DNA of 26,359 bases, from contig QHYP01000045.1 in assembly GCA_003224195.1 (NCBI GenBank), forward strand, positions 1-26,359, in the 5' to 3' direction. The position numbers and the translations under genes are program-made. Shown in pieces: positions 8,271 through 17,569 of the stretch (position 1 is the first letter of the stretch; each line of letters opens with the position of its first letter). The notes below the pieces were generated by a model. The model made no database searches. It worked only from the letters and a program-made list of their open reading frames with translations, and was not told the DNA's origin. Origin of the DNA: Acidobacteriota bacterium (lineage in GTDB: Bacteria; Acidobacteriota; Terriglobia; Acidiferrales; UBA7541).

Positions 8271-8313
8271 CAGGACTGGAAGCCGTCCCGAGGACATGAT
8301 CCACGGAGGACCC

Positions 8314-11300
8314 ATGCGTATTCGTCTGACGATGTTGCTTGCTGTGCTTGGCCTGTGCACAGCAGTTGTCTCCGCTGCGGAGGAGACGCCGCTGTTGGTG
8401 CAATCGCCGACGCTCAGCAAGACGCAGATTGTCTTCAACTACGGCGGCTATTTGTGGAGCGTGCCGCGCGAGGGCGGAGAAGCGCGGCAACTCACGACCG
8501 GCGGGCACGAACGCGAGGCGATCTTCTCCCCCGACGGCACGTGGATTGCGTTCACCGGTGAGTACGACGGCAACGTCGATGTGTTTGTGATGCGGGCAGA
8601 TGGCGGCGAGCCGCGCCGTCTGACGTGGCACCCGCGCCAGGACGGCCCTGTAGGTTGGACCCGCGACGGAAAGCGTGTCCTGTTCGTTTCGGACAGAGAT
8701 GTGTACGCCGATTTCACGCGCCTCTACACCGTGCCGGTGGAGGGTGGCTGGCCGGAGGTGCTGCCCATGTGGCGTGCGCTTGAGGGTTCCTACTCACCCG
8801 ATGGAGAGCGCATCGCTTACGTTCCGAATTTTCAATGGCAGAGAGCGTGGAAAAGATATCGCGGCGGGCAAACGACACCGATTTACATTGTGAAACTCGC
8901 CGACCTGACGCTTGAGCGCGTGCCGCGCGAAAACTCGAACGATTCGAGCCCGCAGTGGGTGGGCGACACGGTTTATTTCCTTTCCGACCGGAACGGCCCG
9001 GTGACGCTGTTTGCCTACGACGCGAAAGCGAAAACGGTGAAGCAGGTGATTGCCAACAACGGACTCGATTTCAAATCGTTTTCGGCCGGGCCGGATGCGC
9101 TCGTTTATGAGCAGTTCGGCGGAATTTATCTTTTCGATCCCGCGAGCGGCAAGTCGAAGAAAGTGGATATACGGATTTCGGGCGACCTGCCCGCGACGCG
9201 GCCCCATTACGAGAAGATGGCGCAAAAGATTATGCGTGCCAACCTCTCGCCAACCGGCGCGCGGGCTGTGTTTGAAGCGCATGGAGAAATCCTGACGGTG
9301 CCCGCCGAGAAAGGCGACATTCGCAACCTGACGCGGTCGAATGCCGTGGCCGACCGGGATCCCGCCTGGTCGCCGGACGGCAAGTGGATCGCGTACTTCT
9401 CGGATGAGTCGGGAGAATACGCGCTCCATCTCGCCAGCCAGACGGGACTCGGCCCGGTGAAGAAGATCAATCTTGGGAATCCTCCTTCCTATTTCTACAA
9501 TCCGCGGTGGTCGCCGGATAGTAAGAAGATTGCGTACACCGATAAGCGCCTCAACCTCTGGTACGTGGATATCGACAAGGGTGCGCCGGTGCGAGTGGAT
9601 ACGGACCGCTATGAAGATCCAACGTACACACTGGATCCGGCGTGGTCGCCGGACAGCAATTGGCTCACGTATTCCAAATATCTGCCGAATCATCTGCGCA
9701 GCGTATTCCTGTATGCGCTTGACACGGGGAAAAGCACGCAGATCACCGACGGCCTGGGCGATGCACGCATGCCGGTTTTCGACAAAGGCGGGAAGACTCT
9801 GTTTTTCGCGGCAAGCACGGACGTTGGACTCTCGGCCGGCTGGCTGGACCTCTCCAGTTTCCAGCACCCGGTGTCTCGGAGCGTGTATGCCGTTGTGTTA
9901 AAGAAGGGAGATTCCTCGCCGGTTGAGCCGCAAAGCGACGAAGAGAAGGTGGCAGGGGAGAAAGAAAAATCTGGCGAAGGCTCCGCGGAGAAGGCTAAAG
10001 AGAGTGAGAAGAGCAAGGAAGGGGAAAAGGGTAAAGAGGGAGAAAAGAAAGAAGAACCCGTCAAGGTGACGATCGATCTTGACGGGATCGGCCAGCGCAT
10101 CGTGGCGCTGCCGGTCAAGGCGGCCAATTATGTGGGTCTCGAAGCGGGCAAGGCGGGAACTCTGTTTCTTGTCGAAATTCCTGAGGTTCCGTCGCTGACC
10201 GAGCCGACAACAGCGACAGTGACGAAGTTCGATCTGACCACGCGCAAGACCGAGCCGTTCCTCGGCGGGATCCGCGCGTTCGTTGTTTCCTTCAACGGAG
10301 AAAAAGTTCTTTACCGGCAGGGGCCGGGATGGTTCATTGCGGCCACGGCTGCCGCGCCAAAGCCCGGCGAAGGAGCATTGAAGCTGGACGAGTTGGAAGT
10401 TTATGTCGACCCGCGGACCGAGTGGAACCAGATGTACCACGAGGTGTGGCGCATCCAACGCGACTTCCTCTATGACCCAAACCATCATGGCCTGGATCTC
10501 GCCGCCGCGGAAAGAAAATACGCGCCCTACGTGAAGGGCGTGGGCGGCCGCGCGGATCTGAACTATCTCTTTGGCGAAATGCTCGGGGAAATCACCATCG
10601 GCCACATGTTCATCTTTGGCGGCGACATTCCCGAAGCGAAAAAAGTGAAGGGCGGGCTGCTCGGCGCGGACTACAAGATCGAAAACGGGCGTTACCGCTT
10701 CGCGCGCATCTACAACGGCGAGAACTGGAACCCCGAGCTGCGCGCGCCGCTGACCCAACCGGGAGTGGACGCAAAGGCGGGCGAGTATCTGCTGGAAGTC
10801 AACGGCGCGGACGTGCGGCCGCCGGCGGATGTGTACAGCTTCTTTGAAAATACGGCGACCAAGCAGATCAAGATGAAAGTGGGGCCGAATCCGGACGGCA
10901 AGGACTCGCGGGAGGTGACGGTCGTGCCGCTGGAGAGCGAATTTGCGCTGCGCAATCGCGCCTGGGAAGAGGACAACCGGCGGAAGGTGGACCAGCTGAG
11001 CGGGGGGAAAGTCGCCTATGTTCACGTGCCGGACACGGCCGTGGGCGGCTACCTGAACTTCAACCGATTCTATTTTGCGCAGGTGGGCAAAGAGGCCGCG
11101 GTCATCGATGAGCGATATAACCACGGCGGCGAAGTGGCGGACTACATCATCGATTTCCTGAAGCGGCCGCTGCGCAACTGTGCTATTTCACGCGAAGGCG
11201 AAAAGTTTTGCTCTCCGCTGGCGCAGATCTATGGGCCGAAGACGATGATCATCAACGAAATGTCCGGGTCGGGCGGGGACGCGCTGCCGTGGATGTTCCG

Positions 11301-11613
11301 GCAAGACAAACTCGGGCCGCTGGTGGGCACGCGGACATGGGGCGGCCTGGTGGGCATCTACAATTATCCGCCGTTGCTGGACGGCGGGTTCGTGACGGCG
11401 CCGCGCGTGGCGATCTACGGGCTGCACGGCGAGTGGGAAGTGGAGAATCGCGGAATTCCGCCGGACATCGAAGTGGAAAACGATCCGGCACCGGTCGCCG
11501 CGGGACACGATCCGCAACTGGAAAGGGCGGTTCAGGCGACGCTCGAAGCGCTCAAGAAAAACCCCGTGGTCATTCCGGATCATCCGGCGTATCCGAATTA
11601 TCATAAGAAATAG
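8314..11613 (+). CDS. Tricorn protease homologue (S41 family), exported
   Basis: A 1099-residue protein with a signal peptide (to about residue 22) and full tricorn architecture. It has two WD-like beta-propellers (about 25-300 and 300-700, with repeated SPDG/SPDS motifs such as PAWSPDGKWIAYFS), then the first catalytic helix region, a PDZ domain (about 770-860) and the S41 serine-protease core. Likely catalytic residues by similarity to archaeal tricorn are His709 in MYHEVWRIQRDF, nucleophile Ser986 in SGSGGDALPW and Glu1044 in VENRGIPPD. Tricorn trims peptides of 6-12 residues made by other proteases. A Lys/Glu-rich low-complexity insert (about 540-582) interrupts the second propeller region. 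The ATG at 8314 has a strong CGGAGG site; an upstream frame opening at 8152 lies within the M16 gene and is rejected. It is probably cotranscribed with the M16 pair. Confidence 0.94.
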   Translation: MRIRLTMLLAVLGLCTAVVSAAEETPLLVQSPTLSKTQIVFNYGGYLWSVPREGGEARQLTTGGHEREAIFSPDGTWIAFTGEYDGNVDVFVMRADGGEPRRLTWHPRQDGPVGWTRDGKRVLFVSDRDVYADFTRLYTVPVEGGWPEVLPMWRALEGSYSPDGERIAYVPNFQWQRAWKRYRGGQTTPIYIVKLADLTLERVPRENSNDSSPQWVGDTVYFLSDRNGPVTLFAYDAKAKTVKQVIANNGLDFKSFSAGPDALVYEQFGGIYLFDPASGKSKKVDIRISGDLPATRPHYEKMAQKIMRANLSPTGARAVFEAHGEILTVPAEKGDIRNLTRSNAVADRDPAWSPDGKWIAYFSDESGEYALHLASQTGLGPVKKINLGNPPSYFYNPRWSPDSKKIAYTDKRLNLWYVDIDKGAPVRVDTDRYEDPTYTLDPAWSPDSNWLTYSKYLPNHLRSVFLYALDTGKSTQITDGLGDARMPVFDKGGKTLFFAASTDVGLSAGWLDLSSFQHPVSRSVYAVVLKKGDSSPVEPQSDEEKVAGEKEKSGEGSAEKAKESEKSKEGEKGKEGEKKEEPVKVTIDLDGIGQRIVALPVKAANYVGLEAGKAGTLFLVEIPEVPSLTEPTTATVTKFDLTTRKTEPFLGGIRAFVVSFNGEKVLYRQGPGWFIAATAAAPKPGEGALKLDELEVYVDPRTEWNQMYHEVWRIQRDFLYDPNHHGLDLAAAERKYAPYVKGVGGRADLNYLFGEMLGEITIGHMFIFGGDIPEAKKVKGGLLGADYKIENGRYRFARIYNGENWNPELRAPLTQPGVDAKAGEYLLEVNGADVRPPADVYSFFENTATKQIKMKVGPNPDGKDSREVTVVPLESEFALRNRAWEEDNRRKVDQLSGGKVAYVHVPDTAVGGYLNFNRFYFAQVGKEAAVIDERYNHGGEVADYIIDFLKRPLRNCAISREGEKFCSPLAQIYGPKTMIINEMSGSGGDALPWMFRQDKLGPLVGTRTWGGLVGIYNYPPLLDGGFVTAPRVAIYGLHGEWEVENRGIPPDIEVENDPAPVAAGHDPQLERAVQATLEALKKNPVVIPDHPAYPNYHKK

Positions 11614-11645
11614 CCGGCGTTCCGCTCCGTCGGGGAACAACACAT

Positions 11646-11660
11646 CGTTGCCTCGCAACG
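11646..11660. terminator. Short hairpin between convergent genes
   Basis: CGTTGC and GCAACG form a perfect 6-bp stem with a CTC loop in the 70-base gap between the convergent tricorn and hydrolase genes. The position fits a shared terminator, but no T-run follows on either strand, so intrinsic termination is doubtful. Confidence 0.3.
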
Positions 11661-11683
11661 CAGCAGAGCGGTGAAGCGTGGTC

Positions 11684-12481
11684 CTATTTTGACCGGGGAC
11701 TGTTCAGAGACTTGGACAACAGCCAGGTCATGAAGTCTGGCTCGGCGTAAGCTTTTTCCCAGGAATTGTGGCCGACGCCGGGATACTCCGTGTAGTGCAC
11801 TTCGGCACTGACAGCTTTCATCGCCTCGGCCATGTGCTGCGATTCGGCCACGGGGACGACGGGATCGTCGCCGCCATGGAAAATCCAAACCGGCGTTTTG
11901 CCCACCTTCTGCGCGGCTTCCGTGTAGGGCCTCGTATCCTCTGCAGGCTGTTTGCGGGACTCTTCCGGGCGAAGAATGCCGCCGCAAATCGGCGCGATGG
12001 CTGCGAACTTGTCCGGATGATTCGCGGCGAGATACCACGTGCCGTATCCGCCCATGGAGAGGCCGGTCAAATAGGTTCGCTGCGGATCGCCACGAAACTC
12101 TTTTTGTGACACTGCGACCGCACTCATGGCCATCTCCGCCATCACCGGATCGCTCCACCAGATGTCTTTCCGGCATTGGGGCATGACGATGACGGCGGGA
12201 AAGCGGCTGCGGTGTCGGCGAATGGCGGTGCCGATGCCGACTTCGCTCTGGATCAGGCCGTCGTCTCCCCGCTCGCCGGCTCCGTGAAGAAAGAGGATGA
12301 CCGGCCATTTTTTCTTCGTGGTCCAGTCCACGGGCAGATACACCTGGTATTTGTACTCAATGCCTTGAATCGTCACCGCCCGGTCGAGGAAGCCGGTTTC
12401 CGGCTTTTTTGCGTGGAGCGGCTGAGCGGCCAAAAGCGCGGCGAATACAAACGCGAAAAGCAATCGAGTGCGATGATGCAC
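11684..12481 (-). CDS. Secreted alpha/beta hydrolase (esterase/peptidase-like)
   Basis: A protein of about 265 residues with a signal peptide (LLFAFVFAALLAAQPLHA) and an alpha/beta-hydrolase fold. The oxyanion region is FLHGAGERGDD, the nucleophile Ser142 lies in TGLSMGGYGTW, and the acid Asp206 is in HGGDDPVVP. The catalytic His238 is in GVGHNSW. This arrangement resembles secreted phospholipase/carboxylesterase and poly-hydroxybutyrate-depolymerase-like enzymes, often annotated as prolyl oligopeptidase family; the substrate is uncertain. I chose a GTG start at 12481 because GGAGG lies six bases upstream; a TTG at 12502 is possible but has no ribosome site. It is transcribed toward the tricorn gene. 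Confidence 0.88.
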   Translation of the reverse strand: MHHRTRLLFAFVFAALLAAQPLHAKKPETGFLDRAVTIQGIEYKYQVYLPVDWTTKKKWPVILFLHGAGERGDDGLIQSEVGIGTAIRRHRSRFPAVIVMPQCRKDIWWSDPVMAEMAMSAVAVSQKEFRGDPQRTYLTGLSMGGYGTWYLAANHPDKFAAIAPICGGILRPEESRKQPAEDTRPYTEAAQKVGKTPVWIFHGGDDPVVPVAESQHMAEAMKAVSAEVHYTEYPGVGHNSWEKAYAEPDFMTWLLSKSLNSPRSK

Positions 12482-12636
12482 GCGGCACCTCCGGGCGACC
12501 AATCTAGCACGGATTTTCTGTAATGGTAGCGAGCAGGCCGTGGCAAGGATTCGATGAAATGCATCCCCTCCGGGAAGAGGGAGTTCTTCCTACAGCACGC
12601 TCGACGTGTGGTAACTTCTTAGAGGCTTGCGACAAG

Positions 12637-13527
12637 ATGCCGGAACTTCCCGAAGTCGAAACCCTTGTCCGCGGACTCCGCGAAACTTTACCTGGCCGGA
12701 GAATTCTCTCTGTCCGGCTGGGCAAGACGGATTTCATGGACGATCCCGCTGCCATCGAGCGGGGAGCGCCGGGCCGGCGAATTGAAGGCGTCGAGCGGTA
12801 TGGAAAATTCCTTCTGCTCCGGCTTTCGCCCATGCACGGCGCGGCCAACGGAAACGCCGCGCGAGCTTCGCTTCTCGTGCATCTCGGGATGACGGGCCGC
12901 CTCGCGCCGAGTCCTTCGGCGCTACCCTGCGAAAAACACACGCATGCGTGCTTCGCGCTCGATGATGGACGCGAGCTGCGCTACACGGATGCGCGGCGCT
13001 TCGGCCGGATGGCCTTCTTCGAGGAAGGACCGCTGAGGGAACAACTGCGGCCGCTTGGCGCCGATCCACTCGATGTGTCCGAAGAGGAGTTCGCGCAACG
13101 GATCCGCACGCGGCGCGCGCGGATCAAGGCTTTGTTGCTCGATCAGCACGTTCTGCGCGGAGTAGGAAACATCTATGCGGATGAAAGCTTGTGGCGGGCA
13201 AAGATTCACCCGGCGCGGCATGGCGCGCAACTCACGCATCGTCAAACGGAAAGCCTGCGCCGCGCGTTGCGGGAAATCCTGGAACGCGCGATCCGGCTGC
13301 GCGGTTCCTCGATATCGGACTTCGTAGACGCGGCCGGAGAGCCGGGCGAATATCAGCGGCGGCATCGCGCTTACGGGCGGGAAGGCAAACCGTGTTATCG
13401 GTGCCGGACGCTGATCCGGCGGATTCAGGTTGCAGGAAGAAGCAGTTATTATTGCCCGCGATGCCAGCCGACGCCGCGCTGGCTGTCCGGGCAAGGCCGA
13501 CAACCGAAGAATGTAACCCCGCACTGA
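12637..13527 (+). CDS. mutM: Formamidopyrimidine-DNA glycosylase MutM/Fpg
   Basis: Fpg removes 8-oxoguanine and ring-opened purines from DNA and cleaves the abasic site by beta,delta-elimination. The N-terminus MPELPEVETLVRGL carries the catalytic Pro (after Met removal) and Glu. Lys57 in VERYGKFLLLRL is the conserved beta-hairpin lysine. The helix-two-turns-helix region holds LLDQHVLRGVGNIYADE, and a C-terminal zinc finger has Cys253, Cys256, Cys273 and Cys276 (CX2CX16CX2C). The 296-residue length is slightly above the usual 270 because of a short insert after the first domain and a C-terminal extension. The ATG at 12637 is fixed by the need for Pro2; the frame extends upstream to 12523 only by chance. 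Confidence 0.96.
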   Translation: MPELPEVETLVRGLRETLPGRRILSVRLGKTDFMDDPAAIERGAPGRRIEGVERYGKFLLLRLSPMHGAANGNAARASLLVHLGMTGRLAPSPSALPCEKHTHACFALDDGRELRYTDARRFGRMAFFEEGPLREQLRPLGADPLDVSEEEFAQRIRTRRARIKALLLDQHVLRGVGNIYADESLWRAKIHPARHGAQLTHRQTESLRRALREILERAIRLRGSSISDFVDAAGEPGEYQRRHRAYGREGKPCYRCRTLIRRIQVAGRSSYYCPRCQPTPRWLSGQGRQPKNVTPH

Positions 13528-13558
13528 CTTTGGCACGTCCAATTCTGCGGAGGAGATC

Positions 13559-14032
13559 ATGAAAAGCCTGTTGCACAGCGGCATCTGGGTTTTGGCGTTC
13601 GCCATCGCGGCGGGAGCCGGAGCATGGGCGCCTCCGGAAATCCCAAACCTGTGCGGCACTTGGAAACTCAGTGTCGCCAAGAGCGACTTCAGCCATGCCA
13701 CAGGCCTCTCCGCCAGCACTTTGAAGATTGATCACCAGGAGCCGAAGCTGAGAGTGAGGACTTCCCTCGTAGATCAGCTTGGAGAGCATAGTGAAAGCTA
13801 CAGGTTCACCACGGATGGAAAAACGAACTCCAACACGATGAACGGTTTTCTAACGGAAACCTCGTCGGTCTGGGACGGAGACCGGCTTGTCTTCGATGTG
13901 AGGATTGGAACGAGCTTTGGTTACAATGAGCGTTGGTCACTTTCTCCGGACGGAAAGACTCTCACGATCAAGCGTCACACAATTCTGCCTCGCGGTGAGA
14001 TCACGGAAGAGTTTGTTTTCGACAAGCAATGA
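13559..14032 (+). CDS. Small secreted protein of unknown function
   Basis: A 157-residue protein with a signal peptide (SGIWVLAFAIAAGAGAWA). The mature part begins with LCGTWKLSVAKSDF and continues with beta-strand-rich sequence ending in SPDGKTLTIKRH and EFVFDKQ. The pattern GTWKL near the N-terminus plus alternating strands suggests a small lipocalin-like or other beta-barrel fold. Similar short exported proteins are frequent in Acidobacteriota, but I assign no function. AGGAG stands four bases before the ATG. It follows mutM by 31 bases and may be cotranscribed. Confidence 0.8.
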   Translation: MKSLLHSGIWVLAFAIAAGAGAWAPPEIPNLCGTWKLSVAKSDFSHATGLSASTLKIDHQEPKLRVRTSLVDQLGEHSESYRFTTDGKTNSNTMNGFLTETSSVWDGDRLVFDVRIGTSFGYNERWSLSPDGKTLTIKRHTILPRGEITEEFVFDKQ

Positions 14033-14155
14033 CCAACGGCGTGACTTGTGAAACTGCCACGCAAGCTATCACCCTCGAAATATCGGGTGCCCGGGCTGGC
14101 TCACGCGAATAAAATTCAGAAGCTGTGCATCCCAGTCTCTTCTCGGAGGGGTGTA

Positions 14156-17101
14156 GTGAAAGCGAATCTACGATGGATGTGTGTTGTTTTTCTCTTGGCC
14201 GCCTTCGCGTGGCAACATGCGGATGCGCAGCAGACTTCCACCGCCGATCCATTCTCTGCGGCGGATGCGAAAATCCTGGCCGAAATCCACGACTACAGCG
14301 AAGTGATGCAGAATCTGGAGTATCTGGCCGATCACATCGGACCGCGCATGACCGGCACGCCGCAACTGAAACAGGCGAACGACTGGACGGCCGAAATGTT
14401 CCGGAAGTACGGGCTGGCGAACGTGAAGCTCGAGCCGTGGAGCATCGAACATGCCTGGACCAGAGGCAACGCCAGCGCGCGAATCGTTGCGCCGGTCATT
14501 CACAACATCACGCTCGCGTCGGCGGCGTGGTCGCCGGGAACGAACGGCGTGATGCGCGGGCCGGTTGTGTATTTCGATGCCAAGACTCCGGCGGATTTCG
14601 AGAAGTTTCGCGGGAAGCTGAAGGGAGCGATGGTTATCTACCAGGAACCACAGAGTCTTTCGCCGCCACCGAAGGACCGGCCCTCGCCGCTTCTACGGCC
14701 CATGCAGGAGCCGCCGCCGCGCCCGGGTCAACCGGCACAACCCTCGCCGTTCGCCGCCATTGAAGAAGTGGCGCGCACGCGGACGAAGTTTTTTGTCGAA
14801 GAGGGAGTCGCTGTGGTTTTGCGGGATTCCGGGAAGCCGCATGGACTCCTGAACATGACGGACATCAGCGGGAAGCCGTTCGAGAAAGGGACAATTCCGA
14901 CGGCGTTCGTGACCGGCGAAGACTACCGGATGATTTTCCGGCTGCTGAAGCAGGGTCCCGTCCAAATCGAGATCGAAATGACCAATTCGTTCAGCGAAAA
15001 ACCGATGGAGGTGTTCAACTCCGTCGCGGAAATTCGCGGGAGTGAAAAGCCCGACGAAGTCGTGATTCTGGGCGCGCATCTCGATTCCTGGGACCTAGGC
15101 ACGGGCGCCACGGACAACGGCACGGGCTCGATGGTGGTTCTGGAGGCGGCGCGCGCGCTTGCCAAGCTGAATCTCCGGCCCAAACGAACGATTCGCTTCG
15201 TCCTCTTCAGTGGGGAAGAAGAAGGCCTCGTCGGTTCGGAAAAGTACGTCGAAGCGCACAAGAATGAGCTGGAGAAGATTTCGGCCGTGCTGGTGCACGA
15301 TTCCGGAACGGGCCGCGTAATGACTCTCGGCCTTCACGACAACTACCAGGACCGCGAGCTTGTCGACAAGGTGCTCGCTCCACTCGGTGAACTCCAACTG
15401 CTCGAGCCGCGCATGGTGCGAACTTTTGGAACCGATCATGCCTCGTTCGATGAAGTCGGCGTGCCCGGTTTCTTCTGCATCCAGGACGGAGCAGAATACT
15501 CGCTGACGCACCACAGCCAATCGGACACATTCGACAAGGCGTGGAGGGACGACCTGATACAGGGCGCGCAAGTGCTGGCCGCTTGGGCGTACAACACCGC
15601 CGAACTCCCGGTGATGCTACCGCGGCGGCCGCTTCCCTACCGGCCGGCGGCGAGCTCATCGGCAAAGGCGGAGTCGCCCAAGCGCGACCCCATCGCGGAA
15701 ACGGATGAAAAAATTCTGGGTCAGCTCGAGGCCGATGGCGCGGAGCTCCGCGCCAACATGGAGTATCTCGCCGACCACATCGGTCCGCGTCTCACAGGCT
15801 CGCCGAAGCAGCTCGAAGCAAGCCGCTGGGCCGAGGGCAAATTCCGCGAGTACGGGCTGGTGAGTGTGCATCAGGAAAAGTGGCCGATCGCGACCGGCTG
15901 GACGCGCGGCGCCGCGAGCGCAAAGATCGTTGCGCCGACGGAGCAGAGACTCACCATCGCAGCCGCCGGATGGTCGCCCAGCACAAACGGCCCGATCCGC
16001 GCCAAAGTGATCGGGATCAAGAGCCAGAAGCCGGAAGACCTGGACCAGTACAAGGGCAAGCTGAAGGGCGCGATTGTGCTGGTTGGTCCTGCCTTTGAGC
16101 TGGACCCGGCCGAAAATCCCATCTTGACGCCATTCAGCGAGATGTCGCTTCCGCTGGCGCACCCTCGCGTTGCGGGCGAGCCTTTCACTCTCGCAGGTTT
16201 CATTAAAATGTTCCTGGCTGAAATCAAGATGTTCAACGAAGAGGATGTGGCGGGCGCAATCATGCCCTCGGACAAGGCGTACGGCCTGATCAACATGTTC
16301 GCGATGACGCGTGGCGAGTACCGGCCCGGCAAGTTTCCGATGGCATTCACCACTTACGAGGGTCACCACCTGCTGTGGAGGCTCCTCGAACAGGGACCCG
16401 TCGAAGTGGAGTTGAACATGCAGAATTCCTTCAGTGGAGTTCCGGTCGAGGTGTCAAACACCGTCGCTGAGATTCGCGGTACGGAGAAGCCCGACGAAGT
16501 GGTCATCGTCGGCGCGCATATCGATTCCTGGGACCTCGGCACGGGCGCCACCGACAACGGCACGGGCACGATCGCAGTGCTGGAAGCAGCGCGCTCGCTG
16601 GTGAAGAGCGGCGTCCAGCCAAAACGCACGATCCGCTTCATCCTGTTTCCCGGCGAAGAGCAAGGGCTGAACGGTTCAAGGGCGTATGTGAAGGCGCATA
16701 AGGATGAGCTCAACAAGGTTTCAGGCGTCTTGGTGCACGACACGGGCACCGGGCGCGTCCTCACGATCGGGCTGATGCACGACTACGCAGCCAAGGAGAC
16801 GATGGACCGGGTCTTGTATTCGTTCGCGCGCAGCGCAGGACTCGTCGAGCCAAGCCTGCGAACCGAGGGTGGGAGCGACCATGTGCCCTTCGATGAGGCG
16901 GGTGTGCCCGCATTCTGGTGTGTCCAGGACAATGTGGATTACGACCGCACTCACCATTCTCAGGCCGACACTTTTGACCGCGTGCGTTTCGACGACCTGA
17001 TGCAAGGCGCGCAGGTGCTCGCCGCTTGGGCGTACAACACGGCGCAGCTTCCGGACATGCTTCCGCGCAAGCCAGCGCCGCAAAAGCAGGAGCAGCGCTG
17101 A
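14156..17101 (+). CDS. Secreted peptidase with two tandem M28 domains
   Basis: A protein of about 981 residues made of two complete M28 (PSMA/aminopeptidase-like) units in one chain. After a signal peptide (to about residue 24), unit 1 has the zinc and catalytic set His308, Asp320, Glu354-Glu355, Asp382 and His453. Unit 2 has His788, Asp800, Glu834-Glu835, Asp862 and His934, a period of about 480 residues. Each unit starts with a YLADHIGPR..TG segment and a PA-like insert (KGKLKGAIVLVGP in unit 2). Both retain all metal ligands, so both may be active. The GTG at 14156 follows CGGAGGGG and starts right at the signal peptide. The frame is open from 14048, but that start has no ribosome site. 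It precedes dtd by ten bases. Confidence 0.93.
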   Translation: MKANLRWMCVVFLLAAFAWQHADAQQTSTADPFSAADAKILAEIHDYSEVMQNLEYLADHIGPRMTGTPQLKQANDWTAEMFRKYGLANVKLEPWSIEHAWTRGNASARIVAPVIHNITLASAAWSPGTNGVMRGPVVYFDAKTPADFEKFRGKLKGAMVIYQEPQSLSPPPKDRPSPLLRPMQEPPPRPGQPAQPSPFAAIEEVARTRTKFFVEEGVAVVLRDSGKPHGLLNMTDISGKPFEKGTIPTAFVTGEDYRMIFRLLKQGPVQIEIEMTNSFSEKPMEVFNSVAEIRGSEKPDEVVILGAHLDSWDLGTGATDNGTGSMVVLEAARALAKLNLRPKRTIRFVLFSGEEEGLVGSEKYVEAHKNELEKISAVLVHDSGTGRVMTLGLHDNYQDRELVDKVLAPLGELQLLEPRMVRTFGTDHASFDEVGVPGFFCIQDGAEYSLTHHSQSDTFDKAWRDDLIQGAQVLAAWAYNTAELPVMLPRRPLPYRPAASSSAKAESPKRDPIAETDEKILGQLEADGAELRANMEYLADHIGPRLTGSPKQLEASRWAEGKFREYGLVSVHQEKWPIATGWTRGAASAKIVAPTEQRLTIAAAGWSPSTNGPIRAKVIGIKSQKPEDLDQYKGKLKGAIVLVGPAFELDPAENPILTPFSEMSLPLAHPRVAGEPFTLAGFIKMFLAEIKMFNEEDVAGAIMPSDKAYGLINMFAMTRGEYRPGKFPMAFTTYEGHHLLWRLLEQGPVEVELNMQNSFSGVPVEVSNTVAEIRGTEKPDEVVIVGAHIDSWDLGTGATDNGTGTIAVLEAARSLVKSGVQPKRTIRFILFPGEEQGLNGSRAYVKAHKDELNKVSGVLVHDTGTGRVLTIGLMHDYAAKETMDRVLYSFARSAGLVEPSLRTEGGSDHVPFDEAGVPAFWCVQDNVDYDRTHHSQADTFDRVRFDDLMQGAQVLAAWAYNTAQLPDMLPRKPAPQKQEQR

Positions 17102-17111
17102 CGGCGCGACG

Positions 17112-17561
17112 ATGCGAGCAGTGGTGCAACGAGTAAGCCGGGCGCGTGTCACAATCGAAGAGCGAGTCGTTGGCGAGATTGCAGCGGGGCTGGTGATCCT
17201 CCTGGGCGTTGGGCGGGAGGACGCGCCCGCAGCCGCCGGAGCATTCGCCGAAAAAATTGCCAATTTGCGAATCTTCGAAGACGAGCAAGGAAAGATGAAC
17301 CGATCGCTGCTCGACGCGAACGGCAGCGCGCTGGTTGTCTCGCAATTCACGCTCTACGGCGACGCGCGAGGGCAGCGCAGGCCGAGCTTCCTCGCCGCCG
17401 CTCCACCTGGCCAGGCGAAAGCGCTCTATGAAGAATTCGCCGAAAGGCTCCGCAAGCTTGGAATCACCGTAGCGACCGGGATATTTCAAGCTATGATGTC
17501 CGTCGAGCTTGTCAATGAAGGCCCGGTCACCATCCTCATCGACTCCGACAAGACGTTTTGA
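17112..17561 (+). CDS. dtd: D-aminoacyl-tRNA deacylase
   Basis: DTD hydrolyses D-amino acids, and glycine from mischarged tRNA-Ala, off tRNA, protecting translation. The 149-residue length is typical. Conserved features are the start MRAVVQRVSRARVTI, the active-site SQFTLYGD motif around residue 78-85, GRRPSF-like QRRPSF, and the C-terminal NEGPVTILID, which carries the Gly-cisPro loop that excludes L-amino acids. The ATG at 17112 lies ten bases after the M28 gene. The downstream repair gene starts eight bases after the stop, so the three genes are probably in one operon. Confidence 0.95.
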   Translation: MRAVVQRVSRARVTIEERVVGEIAAGLVILLGVGREDAPAAAGAFAEKIANLRIFEDEQGKMNRSLLDANGSALVVSQFTLYGDARGQRRPSFLAAAPPGQAKALYEEFAERLRKLGITVATGIFQAMMSVELVNEGPVTILIDSDKTF

Positions 17562-17569
17562 GAGCACGC

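Noticed and set aside
8152..8313. Upstream extension of the tricorn gene
   Set aside because: It overlaps the end of the M16 gene in another frame and would bury the signal peptide; the ATG at 8314 has a strong ribosome site.
9898..11124. 408-residue minus-strand open frame
   Set aside because: It is antisense to the tricorn catalytic half, with no recognisable domain.
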